A DNA stretch of 49,097 nucleotides from Pseudomonadota bacterium (GTDB lineage Bacteria; Pseudomonadota; Gammaproteobacteria; Steroidobacterales; Steroidobacteraceae), in NCBI GenBank assembly GCA_016703895.1, contig JADJBE010000011.1, positions 1 through 49,097 of the forward strand. The letters run 5' to 3'. Shown piece after piece: positions 17,580 through 25,067 of the stretch. Position 1 is the stretch's first letter; each line of letters begins with the position of its first letter. The translations under genes were made by a program, and so were the position numbers. The notes under the pieces are model-generated. The model worked only from the letters and a program-made list of their open reading frames with translations, did not search any database and was not told where the DNA came from.

Positions 17580-17986
17580 TGTCATTTTATCCTTGAAGGC
17601 TGTCACTCGACGAAGTGACCATTCTGACGCCTTTTCAATAGGTTACGTGCGATTGTCTCCATGCGCGCAATAAGCGAAAAATCACCTTAGCATCCCGTTT
17701 TGTCAGTAGTAGGTGTCAAAACTCGATATCACCTTGTGGCGTCTATCGTGGCACGCTTTGTTCGCTCATCTAACAAGGCAGCGCGTTTTGCACGGGCCGC
17801 GAACAGGTTTCTTTCCATATCGGTCGTGCGCGGAATATCCTCAAATACTGTCATTTACCTTTGCAAGTGTCAGCGACACGATTAAAGGGCCGAGTTCGAC
17901 ACGTATTAGGGTAACTTACACCGCGCAAGAGTCCGTTTGTGACATCAATTCGGAAATATTTGACACTCCTAACGGAAGTCGACAGC
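17580..17986. repeat. Array of TGTC boxes in both orientations (transposon-end-like)
   Basis: This noncoding 400 bp contains about a dozen TGTCA/TGTCG words. On the plus strand they are at 17580, 17601, 17701, 17714, 17849 and 17868; on the minus strand near 17874, 17896, 17942, 17962 and 17980. Two pairs share a longer pattern (ACTGTCATTT, 15-17 nt, TGTCA) at 17579 and 17848. A perfect 11-bp inverted repeat TTACCCTAATA / TATTAGGGTAA lies at 17567-17577 and 17904-17914. The right edge coincides with the point where an ABC ATPase gene is cut. Multiple TGTC boxes of this kind resemble the transposase-binding ends of Tn7/Tn5053-like elements; identity unproven. Confidence 0.55.
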
Positions 17987-18163
17987 CCCTAATAAGACCA
18001 GCAACTCGCCGGCATAGAGCTCGAGACTGACTTCCTTAAGGGCATGCACAGTGACCTCGCCCGACCGATAGATTTTGCTCACGCCGGTGGCGGATAGGAC
18101 GATCTCGCGCCGAGCGCCGGCTGAATCTGTCCGTCGGTTCGTATTACTGGTGGCTGCCGTCAT
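17985..18163 (-). pseudogene. ABC transporter ATPase, N-terminal fragment
   Basis: ATG 18163 opens MTAATSNTNRRTDSAGARRE, then IVLSATGVSKIYRSGEVTVH and LELYAGELLVLLG, an N-terminus typical of LolD/MacB-type ATPases. It is cut immediately before the Walker A lysine: the expected GxSGSGKS is replaced by AVDFR and a stop. The break falls at the TTAGGGGCTGTCGAC edge of the TGTC-box array, pointing to insertion or deletion by that element. A TTG or ATG a few codons upstream (18217, 18211) could also be the start. Confidence 0.65.
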
Positions 18164-18220
18164 GTGGATATCACGTATTGTTGCGCTGTTAGTTTCGTTG
18201 GCTACAAGCATCGCCAAACT

Positions 18221-18449
18221 GCGTCACCGCAGGCGCGGAGTCGGCCGGTCGTGCATCCTCAGTCGCAGCCGCTTATGTCCTACGCTTCGGCGCGTCCATG
18301 ATGGCAGTCGAGATACGCTTATGCGGCTTTTCTTGCTGAAATGCGTCGATCAGCGGTGACTCTGATCCCAAAACGACCAGGACTGGATCTGGTTGTAATC
18401 TCGTCCCATCGGACTACGAAATGCAATACTCTTAAGGAGTAATTGCATC
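18221..18449. other. Intergenic, no gene seen
   Basis: Between the ABC fragment and the leader ORF at 18450 no frame has coding character. The upstream signals for the isochorismatase gene must lie here, but I cannot assign a promoter. Confidence 0.3.
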
Positions 18450-18530
18450 ATGCCTCAGACAAAATGGAGTTCTAACGCCAGCGCAGCGACACGAGCAGAT
18501 CTCTGCAAACGATCACAACCCGAAGCCTAA
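18450..18530 (+). CDS. Short 26-codon ORF upstream of the isochorismatase gene
   Basis: ATG 18450 follows AAGGAGT by about 8 nt, a good RBS, and encodes MPQTKWSSNASAATRADLCK plus six residues to TAA 18528-18530. It ends 11 nt before the GTG of the hydrolase. It may be a leader peptide that couples translation, or the displaced native N-terminus of the hydrolase separated by an indel. No motif is visible. Confidence 0.4.
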   Translation: MPQTKWSSNASAATRADLCKRSQPEA

Positions 18531-18541
18531 GGACACGTTGC

Positions 18542-19213
18542 GTGCTACCTGATTTGGATCCAGTCAAGGCAGGAATACTCTCCGAAGTACTCCAACCAGC
18601 GATCGCAGTCATCGTCGTCGACATGCAACGGGACTTCTGTGCGCCGGATGGTGCTCTAGCGTTGGCAGGCGTCGATGTGGCGCAAAACACCGCGATCGTT
18701 CAACCCGTTGCGCGCTTTGTCAGGCAGCTGCGGGCCGCAGGCGTACCGATCATCTGGGTGCACCAGCAGCAGAATGCGCTGCTGACGTCCGGCGCAGTAC
18801 TGCGCCGGGTCAGACGTGTGACCGAGCGCCTGAGTTTATGTGCTGATGGGACGCCTGGCGCTGAGCTGGCCGATGGCATCGGAGCGGAAAGTGGCGATGT
18901 CCACATTCACAAGTACCGCTACAGCGCATTCATGGGGTCGAACCTCGATATGCTGCTCCGCTCGCAACGTATCGAGACCGTCGTAGTCTGTGGAACGGCC
19001 GCCAACGCGTGCGTAGACTCGACCGCGCGGGATGCCTCTCAACTCGATTACAACGTCGTGGTTTGTGCGGACCTCACGGGTTATTCCGATGCCCGGTTGG
19101 GGATCGCATCGCTGGAAAATCTGGATCGGCACTTTGCGATCGTCTGTAATGCCGCGGATGTCCTGGCTCGCGTCGCGCACACGCGCAGCGCAGAAGCTGG
19201 CGGCAGATTATGA
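18542..19213 (+). CDS. Isochorismatase-family cysteine hydrolase
   Basis: The 223-residue protein has the complete triad: Asp in AVIVVDMQRDFCAPDGAL, Lys in IHKYRYSAFMGSNLDMLL, and the nucleophile Cys in VVCGTAANACVDSTARDA with the cis-peptide signature. Family members hydrolyse isochorismate, nicotinamide, N-carbamoyl compounds or ureides; the substrate here cannot be told from sequence. GTG start 18542 follows TAAGGA. It is an isolated plus-strand gene between the truncated ABC gene and alr, which converges on it. Confidence 0.87.
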   Translation: MLPDLDPVKAGILSEVLQPAIAVIVVDMQRDFCAPDGALALAGVDVAQNTAIVQPVARFVRQLRAAGVPIIWVHQQQNALLTSGAVLRRVRRVTERLSLCADGTPGAELADGIGAESGDVHIHKYRYSAFMGSNLDMLLRSQRIETVVVCGTAANACVDSTARDASQLDYNVVVCADLTGYSDARLGIASLENLDRHFAIVCNAADVLARVAHTRSAEAGGRL

Positions 19214-19386
19214 ACCTGATGCTTTACACGAGTCTTGGCCCGGGCAACTAATCGAGCCAATTCGATCCACCAAGCGCTTCGAGTTGTTATCCCGGTCCGA
19301 TGCGAAGCACGCTCTAACAAGTCACATCATCTGGACTTCAAGCGAATTGACGACAATCCGAACAACCGTCCCCTCTTCAAGTCTCC
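19214..19386. other. Convergent intergenic region
   Basis: This is the 173 bp between the stops of the isochorismatase and alr genes. No gene is visible and I see no clear hairpin with a T-tract. Confidence 0.3.
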
Positions 19387-20499
19387 TTAGGTTCTTGCCC
19401 GTCGGTCACCTGTCTCGGTTGCACTGTTCGCGGCTTCGATATAGTCGAACGGCACCCGCTTGACGTTGCACAAAATCTCGTAGGTCAGTAGACCCGCATG
19501 CGCCGCGACTTCAGCCACGCGGACATTCGCACCCCACAATTCGACGCGGCTACCAACACCCGCCTCCGGCAGTTCGCTCAAATCGACCGCCAGCATGTCC
19601 ATCGACACACGACCAATCACGCGCGTGCGACGATCGTCGACCGCGACCGGCGTCCCCGTCGAAGCGCGCGCCGGATAGCCGTCGCCATATCCGAGCGCCA
19701 CGAGACCGACTCGCGTCGCCTGCTCCGCAACGAAACTACCGCCGTATCCCATCGCCTCGCCCGGCGCAAGCAGTCGTTCCGCAAAGACTTCGCTGATGAG
19801 CGTCATGACGGCGCGCCAATCGAGCTGCGACTCACCCGTTGGATCGACGCTATACAGCACGATCCCTGGGCGCGCCCAGTCGCGGCTCGCACTGGGCCAT
19901 GCCAGTATCGCGGCGGAGTTGGCCAGACTGCGCGGCCCCGGCAAGCCAGCGGTTGCGGCGTCAAACTCCTCGATCTGCATCCGTGTCGCCTCGGCACGTG
20001 GTTCGTCGGCCCGCGCCAGATGGCTCATCAATGTGATCGACGCGACCCGGCCAGTCGTTAGCAAACGCGCATGGAAGTTCTTGGCCTGCGCCAGCGGCAC
20101 ACCGGCGCGGCGCATGCCACTGTCGATTTTCAACCAGACATTGAGTCGTGTGCAGTTAGTCGGCGCTCGCTCGATCATCCGCAGCTGTTCTTCATGATGG
20201 ACGACGAGCCAGAGTCCGAGCTGATGCGCACGCTCGAGCTCCGTCGGTGTAAACGCGCCTTCCAGCACCAGAATTGGCGTGCGGATACCCGCCTCGCAGA
20301 GCTCTTGTGCCTCCGCGACGAAGGCGACGCCGAACGCATCGCTGATGGACTCGAGTGCGCGGGCGCATACGACTGCGCCGTGACCGTAAGCGTTTGCTTT
20401 CAGCACCGCCACTGCTCGTCCGCCGTGTAGGCGACGCGCCGCCAGATAGTTATGCCGCAGGGCGGCGAGATCGATGCGGGCGCGGGACGGTCGACTCAT
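19387..20499 (-). CDS. alr: Alanine racemase (catabolic, DadX-like by context)
   Basis: The 370-residue PLP enzyme interconverts L- and D-alanine in the cytoplasm. The PLP lysine lies in AVAVLKANAYGHG near residue 34. The barrel continues through KIDSGMRRAGV and LMSHLARADEP, and the C-terminal domain has GYGDGYPARAS and RVSMDMLAVDLSELP. Its ATG overlaps the stop of dadA by 4 nt (ATGA), so the two are translationally coupled. In Pseudomonas and E. coli the dadA-dadX pair degrades alanine and is controlled by Lrp; the divergent lrp-type gene here fits. Full length, no frameshift. Confidence 0.95.
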   Translation of the reverse strand: MSRPSRARIDLAALRHNYLAARRLHGGRAVAVLKANAYGHGAVVCARALESISDAFGVAFVAEAQELCEAGIRTPILVLEGAFTPTELERAHQLGLWLVVHHEEQLRMIERAPTNCTRLNVWLKIDSGMRRAGVPLAQAKNFHARLLTTGRVASITLMSHLARADEPRAEATRMQIEEFDAATAGLPGPRSLANSAAILAWPSASRDWARPGIVLYSVDPTGESQLDWRAVMTLISEVFAERLLAPGEAMGYGGSFVAEQATRVGLVALGYGDGYPARASTGTPVAVDDRRTRVIGRVSMDMLAVDLSELPEAGVGSRVELWGANVRVAEVAAHAGLLTYEILCNVKRVPFDYIEAANSATETGDRRART

Positions 20500-21806
20500 G
20501 CCGACACCTTCAACGAATGCGGGGCCAAACCGTGTCCACTGCGCGCTGACGGGTAGCGATTGAGTGCGAGTCCGTCCACGTCGATGGCGGGACGGCGACC
20601 GGTGATGAGATCGGCTAGCAACTGGCCAGACCCGCAGCCCATCGTCCAGCCAAGTGTCCCGTGGCCAGTATTCAGGAACAGATTGTCGTAGTGCGTCGCG
20701 CCGATGATCGGCGTGCTGTCCGGCGTCATGGGTCGCAGCCCGGTCCAGAACTGCGCCGCCGCCAGATCGTTGCCCGGGAACAGCTCATCCGTTACCTTCT
20801 CGAGTGTTGCGCGTCGTCGTGGGCCGAGTCGCAGATCGAAACCAGCGAGTTCAGCCATGCCCCCGACGCGGATGCGTCGCTCAAAACGTGTCAGTGCGAC
20901 CTTGTAGGTCTCATCGAGCACCGTCGACACAGGCGCACGCGACTCGTCGTGCATCGGAATGGTCAGTGAGTAGCCCTTGACGGGATACACGGGAATTCGC
21001 AGGCCGAGCGGTTGCAACAGGGCACGCGTATAACTACCACAGGCGAGCACATAGCGATCCGCACGCAGGAGCTCACCGTCCGCCGTATCGAGCTCGACAG
21101 CGTCGATTTTCCCCGCGTCCTGGCGTAGGCGGCGCACCGCAACGCCGTGGCGGAACACTACACCGAGCGCGCGCGCGCGTTCGGCCAACCGCTTGGTGAA
21201 AAGGTAGCAGTCGCCGGTTTCGTCGTTCGGAAGCCGCAGGCCACCCATCAGCGCGGTGCGGGCGTGGGACAGCCCGGGCTCGGCGCGCACCAGCCCAGCT
21301 CTGTCCAGCAACTCGAAAGGCACGCCGCACTCGCGCAGCACCTCAACATCGCGCGCGACGCTATCGAGCTGCGCCTGAGATCGGAAGAGCTGGAGCGTAC
21401 CCAGCGTGCGCTCCTCGTAGGTGATGCTGGTATCGGCGCGCAACTGCTGCAGACAGTGCCGGCTGTACTCGGCGACCCGCATCATCCGCTCCTTGTTGAC
21501 CGCGTAGCGCCGCGCCGTGCAGTTCCGCAGCATCGATGCCAGCCATTGCAGCTGAAACAGGCTGCCATCAGGACGAAGCGCGAGCGGCGCGTGGCGCAGG
21601 AACAGCCATTTCAGCGCCTTCATCGGAATGTCGGGCGCGGCCCACGGGGTCGAGTAGCCGGGCGACACCTGTCCGGCGTTGGCGAAGCTGGCTTCAAGCG
21701 CCACACCGGGCTGTCGTTCGACAATCAGCACGTCGGCACCCGCGCACGCCAAGTAGTACGCCGTGGTAACACCGATCACGCCACCGCCCAGAACGATGAT
21801 TTTCAT
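20496..21806 (-). CDS. dadA: D-amino acid dehydrogenase small subunit
   Basis: The 436-residue FAD flavoprotein oxidatively deaminates D-alanine and other D-amino acids to 2-oxo acids, passing electrons to the respiratory chain at the inner membrane. The N-terminal Rossmann motif is KIIVLGGGVIGVTTAYYLA. SFANAGQVSPGYSTPWAAPD and the C-terminal GHGTLGWTMGCGSGQLLADL are family hallmarks. ATG 21806 starts directly at the FAD fold; an upstream in-frame ATG at 21884 would add 26 atypical residues. First gene of a dadA-alr operon. Confidence 0.95.
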   Translation of the reverse strand: MKIIVLGGGVIGVTTAYYLACAGADVLIVERQPGVALEASFANAGQVSPGYSTPWAAPDIPMKALKWLFLRHAPLALRPDGSLFQLQWLASMLRNCTARRYAVNKERMMRVAEYSRHCLQQLRADTSITYEERTLGTLQLFRSQAQLDSVARDVEVLRECGVPFELLDRAGLVRAEPGLSHARTALMGGLRLPNDETGDCYLFTKRLAERARALGVVFRHGVAVRRLRQDAGKIDAVELDTADGELLRADRYVLACGSYTRALLQPLGLRIPVYPVKGYSLTIPMHDESRAPVSTVLDETYKVALTRFERRIRVGGMAELAGFDLRLGPRRRATLEKVTDELFPGNDLAAAQFWTGLRPMTPDSTPIIGATHYDNLFLNTGHGTLGWTMGCGSGQLLADLITGRRPAIDVDGLALNRYPSARSGHGLAPHSLKVSA

Positions 21807-21935
21807 GTAAACCCAACGAACCGCCAATGATCTACGCAAACTAATCGACCTCGCGCACGAGAAATTGCTGAACTGCTCGGTCAAAACAAGAATAATTGCT
21901 GCAACCGCCTCGCCACTACCGGAACTGCCGAAGAA
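21807..21935. promoter_or_regulatory. Divergent control region of dadA-alr and lrp
   Basis: The 129 bp between the two starts is the expected site for Lrp-type operators acting on dadA. The centre is more AT-rich than its flanks (AAAACAAGAATAATTGC around 21882-21898). No individual box can be assigned. Confidence 0.5.
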
Positions 21936-22409
21936 ATGCCTGAGCTCGACCGCACCGACCGCAAGATCCTCGACATTCTGCAGCGCGAGGGTCGCATCTC
22001 GATGACTGAGCTCGGGGAGCGGATCGGACTGTCCACGTCGCCGTGCGCCGAGCGCGTCAAGCGCCTGGAGCGTAACGGCGTCATTACGGGCTACTACGCC
22101 CGTGTGAATCCGCAGGCTATTGGCAAGGCAATCCTGGTGTTTGTCGAGATCACGCTGTCGCAGAAATCAGGTGAAGTGTTCAAGCGCGCGCGCCAGGAGC
22201 TACTCGCCATACCCGAGGTGATGGAGTGTCACCTCATCGCTGGCAGCTTCGACTACCTGGTGAAAGCGCGGCTGCATGCGATGTCTGAATATCGCAGCCT
22301 CCTCGCCAGCATCCTTGCCAAGCTGGCGGTGCCGGCCGAATCACACAGCTACGTCGTCATGGAAGAAATCAAGGAAACGAGCTTCGTTCCAATCGACACC
22401 GCCAAGTAG
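21936..22409 (+). CDS. Lrp/AsnC-family transcriptional regulator
   Basis: The 157-residue protein has an N-terminal winged helix-turn-helix (ELDRTDRKILDILQREGRIS, then LGERIGLSTSPCAERVKRLE) and a C-terminal RAM ligand-binding domain (ECHLIAGSFDYLVKARLHAM). It is divergent from dadA, so it probably responds to alanine or leucine and activates or represses dadA-alr, like the DadR/BkdR group. Full length. Confidence 0.93.
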   Translation: MPELDRTDRKILDILQREGRISMTELGERIGLSTSPCAERVKRLERNGVITGYYARVNPQAIGKAILVFVEITLSQKSGEVFKRARQELLAIPEVMECHLIAGSFDYLVKARLHAMSEYRSLLASILAKLAVPAESHSYVVMEEIKETSFVPIDTAK

Positions 22410-22566
22410 GTCCGCGTCACGATGTGCTGTGCGATCAAAACGTCGGCGGCGTACAAGCAGTAACAAGCCTGCAAACTCCACGCCCGGTGTTGCGGAAACG
22501 AAGTGACTCGGTGCTACGGAAATAGTAGGCATCGCCGGCGCGAAGCTCGCGCACTTCGTTGCCAAC
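22410..22566. other. Intergenic, no gene seen
   Basis: The stretch between the lrp stop and the IS3-family left end holds no supported gene. It is where the right-hand flank of segment C has been replaced or displaced by the IS. Confidence 0.3.
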
Positions 22567-22600
22567 TGGAACTCACCCACTTTCGTGGACGGGTAGTTGT

Positions 22601-23464
22601 CTAAATCCTGCTCTCGTTACTGACTGTTAGTCTCCTCTCAAAGTTATTCGGCGACAAGCGGCCGATTGACGAATGCCGCCGATGCGGGTTGTACCAGCCT
22701 TCGATCCATTCGAAGACAGCCATTTTCGCCTCGGATTTCGATTTGAACCGCCGATGCTGGAGCAGTTCCTTCTCCAGCGAAGCGAATACGCTCTCAGCCA
22801 TCGCATTGTCGTAGGCATCGCCCACTGTTCCCATGGAGGGCATCACGTTCATCTCCTGGCAGAGTTTGCCAAAGGCGTAGCTCGTGTATTGACACCCGTG
22901 GTCCGAGTGATGAATGACATTCATCGGTCGTCGCTGTGTTAGCGCCATGTTCAAGGCGTCCAGCATCAGCTCGGTTCGCAGATGATCCTCAATGGCCCAG
23001 CCGACGATCTTGTGCGACCACACATCTAATACCATCGCCAGGTAGACCGTACCCGCCCAAGTCGGGATGTACGTCGCATCAGCCACCCACAACTGATTAG
23101 GACCGTTCGCCTTGAACTGCCGGTTCACCAGATCCTCATTGGCTCTAGCCATCCCGTCGGGTATGGTTGTTACCACGTAGTTCGGCGCAACGATGCTTTT
23201 GAGGCCGCTTTCGCGCATCGGTCGTGCCACGCGCTTGCAGCCGATGTGTACATCGTGATCGTCCTTCAACTCGGCATGAATATTAGGCGAGCCGTAGCGC
23301 CCTCTCGAGCGGCGATAGATCTTCTGGATCTTGGCACTCAATCCGATATCGGCCCGTCGACGGGCCGACATCGGGCGATCCCGCCACGCATAGAATCCGC
23401 TGGCAGAGACTCGAAGCAATCGGCACATAACCCGTACCGAGTGGGTGGCCTGGTTTGCCTTCAC
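22601..23464 (-). CDS. IS3-family OrfB (DDE transposase)
   Basis: This 287-residue protein is the catalytic subunit. An HTH_21-type N-terminal region (VMCRLLRVSASGFYAWRDRP) precedes the rve integrase core, with Asp in NQLWVADATYIPTW, Asp in NVIHHSDHGCQYTS and Glu in DNAMAESVFASLEKELL. The end (WYNPHRRHSSIGRLSPNNFE) is typical. GTG start 23464 lies inside the stop of orfA. No frameshift is seen, so the element may be active. Confidence 0.93.
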   Translation of the reverse strand: MKANQATHSVRVMCRLLRVSASGFYAWRDRPMSARRRADIGLSAKIQKIYRRSRGRYGSPNIHAELKDDHDVHIGCKRVARPMRESGLKSIVAPNYVVTTIPDGMARANEDLVNRQFKANGPNQLWVADATYIPTWAGTVYLAMVLDVWSHKIVGWAIEDHLRTELMLDALNMALTQRRPMNVIHHSDHGCQYTSYAFGKLCQEMNVMPSMGTVGDAYDNAMAESVFASLEKELLQHRRFKSKSEAKMAVFEWIEGWYNPHRRHSSIGRLSPNNFERRLTVSNESRI

Positions 23465-23775
23465 GAATCCGAAGAGCGCTTCGGTGTCGCGGTGCTCTCG
23501 TTCGCAAACCAGGCCGCGGCTTTTGACAGGATCTCCCGCTCCTGCAGCAGCTTACGGCTCTCGCGTCTGAGCCGTGTCAGCTCCTCGCGCTCGGCCGTCG
23601 CCAGTCCGCCATCGCCCTTGCCGCGATCCCGGTCCGCTTGCTTGACCCAGTATCGAACCGACCAGCTCGTGACGCCGAACTGCTGCGCCAGTTCAGCGTA
23701 CGACCGACCCGTACGATGGAGCTCAACCATTTGCCGCCGAAACTCCGGCGTATATCGCTTCGCTTTCTTGCCCAT
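23461..23775 (-). CDS. IS3-family OrfA (transposase DNA-binding subunit)
   Basis: The 104-residue protein has a helix-turn-helix (MGKKAKRYTPEFRRQMVELH, then YAELAQQFGVTSWSVRYWVK) followed by a leucine-zipper-like coiled coil (AEREELTRLRRESRKLLQER, then EILSKAAAWFA). The start at 23775 has AGAGGATC upstream. Its stop overlaps the GTG of orfB as GTGA, so OrfB is made by coupling or by programmed frameshifting to OrfAB. Confidence 0.9.
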   Translation of the reverse strand: MGKKAKRYTPEFRRQMVELHRTGRSYAELAQQFGVTSWSVRYWVKQADRDRGKGDGGLATAEREELTRLRRESRKLLQEREILSKAAAWFANESTATPKRSSDS

Positions 23776-23831
23776 GAATTGATCCTCTCTGTGTGAACAT
23801 GTACTGTCCACAAAAGGGGGTCAACTCCAAA

Positions 23832-23907
23832 TGGTGGGCCCTGTGCGATTCGAACGCACGACCAACTGGTTAAAAGCCAGCTGCTCTACCGACTGAGCTA
23901 AGGGCCC
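23832..23907 (-). tRNA. tRNA-Lys (anticodon TTT)
   Basis: The 76-nt cloverleaf on the minus strand has acceptor GGGCCCT paired with AGGGCCC, D arm GCTCAGTCGGTAGAGC, anticodon loop CTTTTAA, T loop TTCGAAT and an encoded CCA. It is the only complete copy. Its 3' 45 nt recur at 7533 and 15100, so this gene is the integration target of the stacked segments to its left. Confidence 0.96.
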
Positions 23908-24062
23908 GTATCCGGGGTGTGGCGGAGGCCCAGGTGGCACTAGGTGCGGGCCCTCGCCGACGGAGGACGCGCAGTCTACAACATCATGCGGCAACTGTCC
24001 CAATGGCCGCCCGTTTGGGTCGCGCCGCACTGCCACGCCGCGGTCGGCGCTCTCGATATTGC
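23908..24062. other. Intergenic between tRNA-Lys and fliM
   Basis: This stretch must hold the tRNA promoter (minus-strand direction) and the end of the fliM transcript. I see no clear terminator or extra gene. Confidence 0.3.
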
Positions 24063-25067
24063 TCAAACTCGCGCTGGGGCAACGTCGGACATGGCATCCA
24101 CGCGCGAGTATCGCTCCTGCACCCGTACGGCCTGGCAGCCGGCGGAAACGCCGTAGCTACCGCGAACGATGGGCACGTCCTCGGCGTAGACGGTCGCCTG
24201 GCCGGTAAAATCAATGGGCAGCACGTCGCCTACCTGCATGTTCAACAAACGCTCGAGCGTGATCTCGGTCTGGCCCAGTACTGATCGCAACTCGACCTTG
24301 GCGTGCTCGATCTCCTCGCGCAGCGTGCGATACCAGCGGTCGTCATTCTCTGCCCGATCCCCCTGGATTCCCGAGTCGAGCATGTCGCGCAGTGGCTCGA
24401 TCATCGAGTACGGCATGGTGATGTGCAGATCGCCGCCGCCGCTCTCGAGCTTGAGCTTGAACGAACTGATCACGACGACCTCGCTCGGCGCCACGATGTT
24501 GGCGAAGTGAGGGTTCATTTCCGTGGAAATATACTCGACATCGATCGGCGCGACCTGCGCCCAAGCTTCCTTCATGTCCTTGAACAAGCTATTCAGGATC
24601 AGCTGGATGATGCGCGACTCGGTGGCGGTGAAATCACGCGCTTCGACCTCGCCGTTCTTGCCGCTGCCGCCGAAGAAATTGTCGACTACCGAGAACACTA
24701 ACTTGGGGTCCATCACGATTAGCGCCGTCCCGCGCAATGGGCTGATGCGCACGAGATTGAGGCTGGTCGGTAGCTCAAGCGTGCGCATGTAGTCGGCGAA
24801 CTTGCGGGTTTGCACGGGGCCAACGGAAATATCCGACGAGCGCCGCAGCATGTTGTAAACGCTGTTGCGAAACAAGCGTGCGAAGCGCTCGTTGATCATC
24901 TCGAGCGTGGGCATACGCCCACGTACGATGCGCATCTCGCGACTGAAGTCATAGCTGCGCACGACGCCCGGATCCTCCGCCGGGCCTTCGGTGTCGACGG
25001 CGCCTTCATCGACGCCCTTCAACAAGGCATCGACTTCGGCCTGCTCGAGTACGTTCTCCTCGCTCAT
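24063..25067 (-). CDS. fliM: Flagellar motor switch protein FliM
   Basis: The 334-residue protein belongs to the cytoplasmic C ring that binds CheY-P and sets rotation direction. The N-terminal CheY-binding region is SEENVLEQAEVDALLKGV. The middle CheC-like domain has SREMRIVRGRMPTLEMINER and MDPKLVFSVVDNFFGGSG, and the C-terminal SpoA domain follows (LGQTEITLERLLNMQVGDVL). ATG 25067 overlaps the fliG stop (TGATG) with GGGGAG 8 nt before. No fliN or export genes follow; the tRNA-Lys lies downstream. Confidence 0.96.
   Translation of the reverse strand: MSEENVLEQAEVDALLKGVDEGAVDTEGPAEDPGVVRSYDFSREMRIVRGRMPTLEMINERFARLFRNSVYNMLRRSSDISVGPVQTRKFADYMRTLELPTSLNLVRISPLRGTALIVMDPKLVFSVVDNFFGGSGKNGEVEARDFTATESRIIQLILNSLFKDMKEAWAQVAPIDVEYISTEMNPHFANIVAPSEVVVISSFKLKLESGGGDLHITMPYSMIEPLRDMLDSGIQGDRAENDDRWYRTLREEIEHAKVELRSVLGQTEITLERLLNMQVGDVLPIDFTGQATVYAEDVPIVRGSYGVSAGCQAVRVQERYSRVDAMSDVAPARV

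Larger units (their letters stand above)
22567..23829 (-). mobile_element. IS3-family insertion sequence, intact, next to tRNA-Lys
   Basis: The element is 1263 bp with about 24-bp imperfect terminal inverted repeats, TGGAACTCACCCACTTTCGT at the left and TGGAGTTGACCCCCTTTTGT read from the right. It carries overlapping orfA and orfB, both intact. It ends at 23829, 2 nt from the CCA end of tRNA-Lys. No 3- or 4-bp target duplication is evident (AAC left, AAT right), consistent with a deletion or exchange on one side. It is a different element from the IS3-family copies at 2327 and 13981. Confidence 0.88.

Noticed and set aside
17697..17722. Integron attC site suggested by the quasi-palindrome GTTTTGTCA...TGTCAAAAC
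   Set aside because: The core GTTRRRY and its partner are not placed as in attC sites, and no integrase or cassette structure is visible; TGTC-box pairing explains it better.
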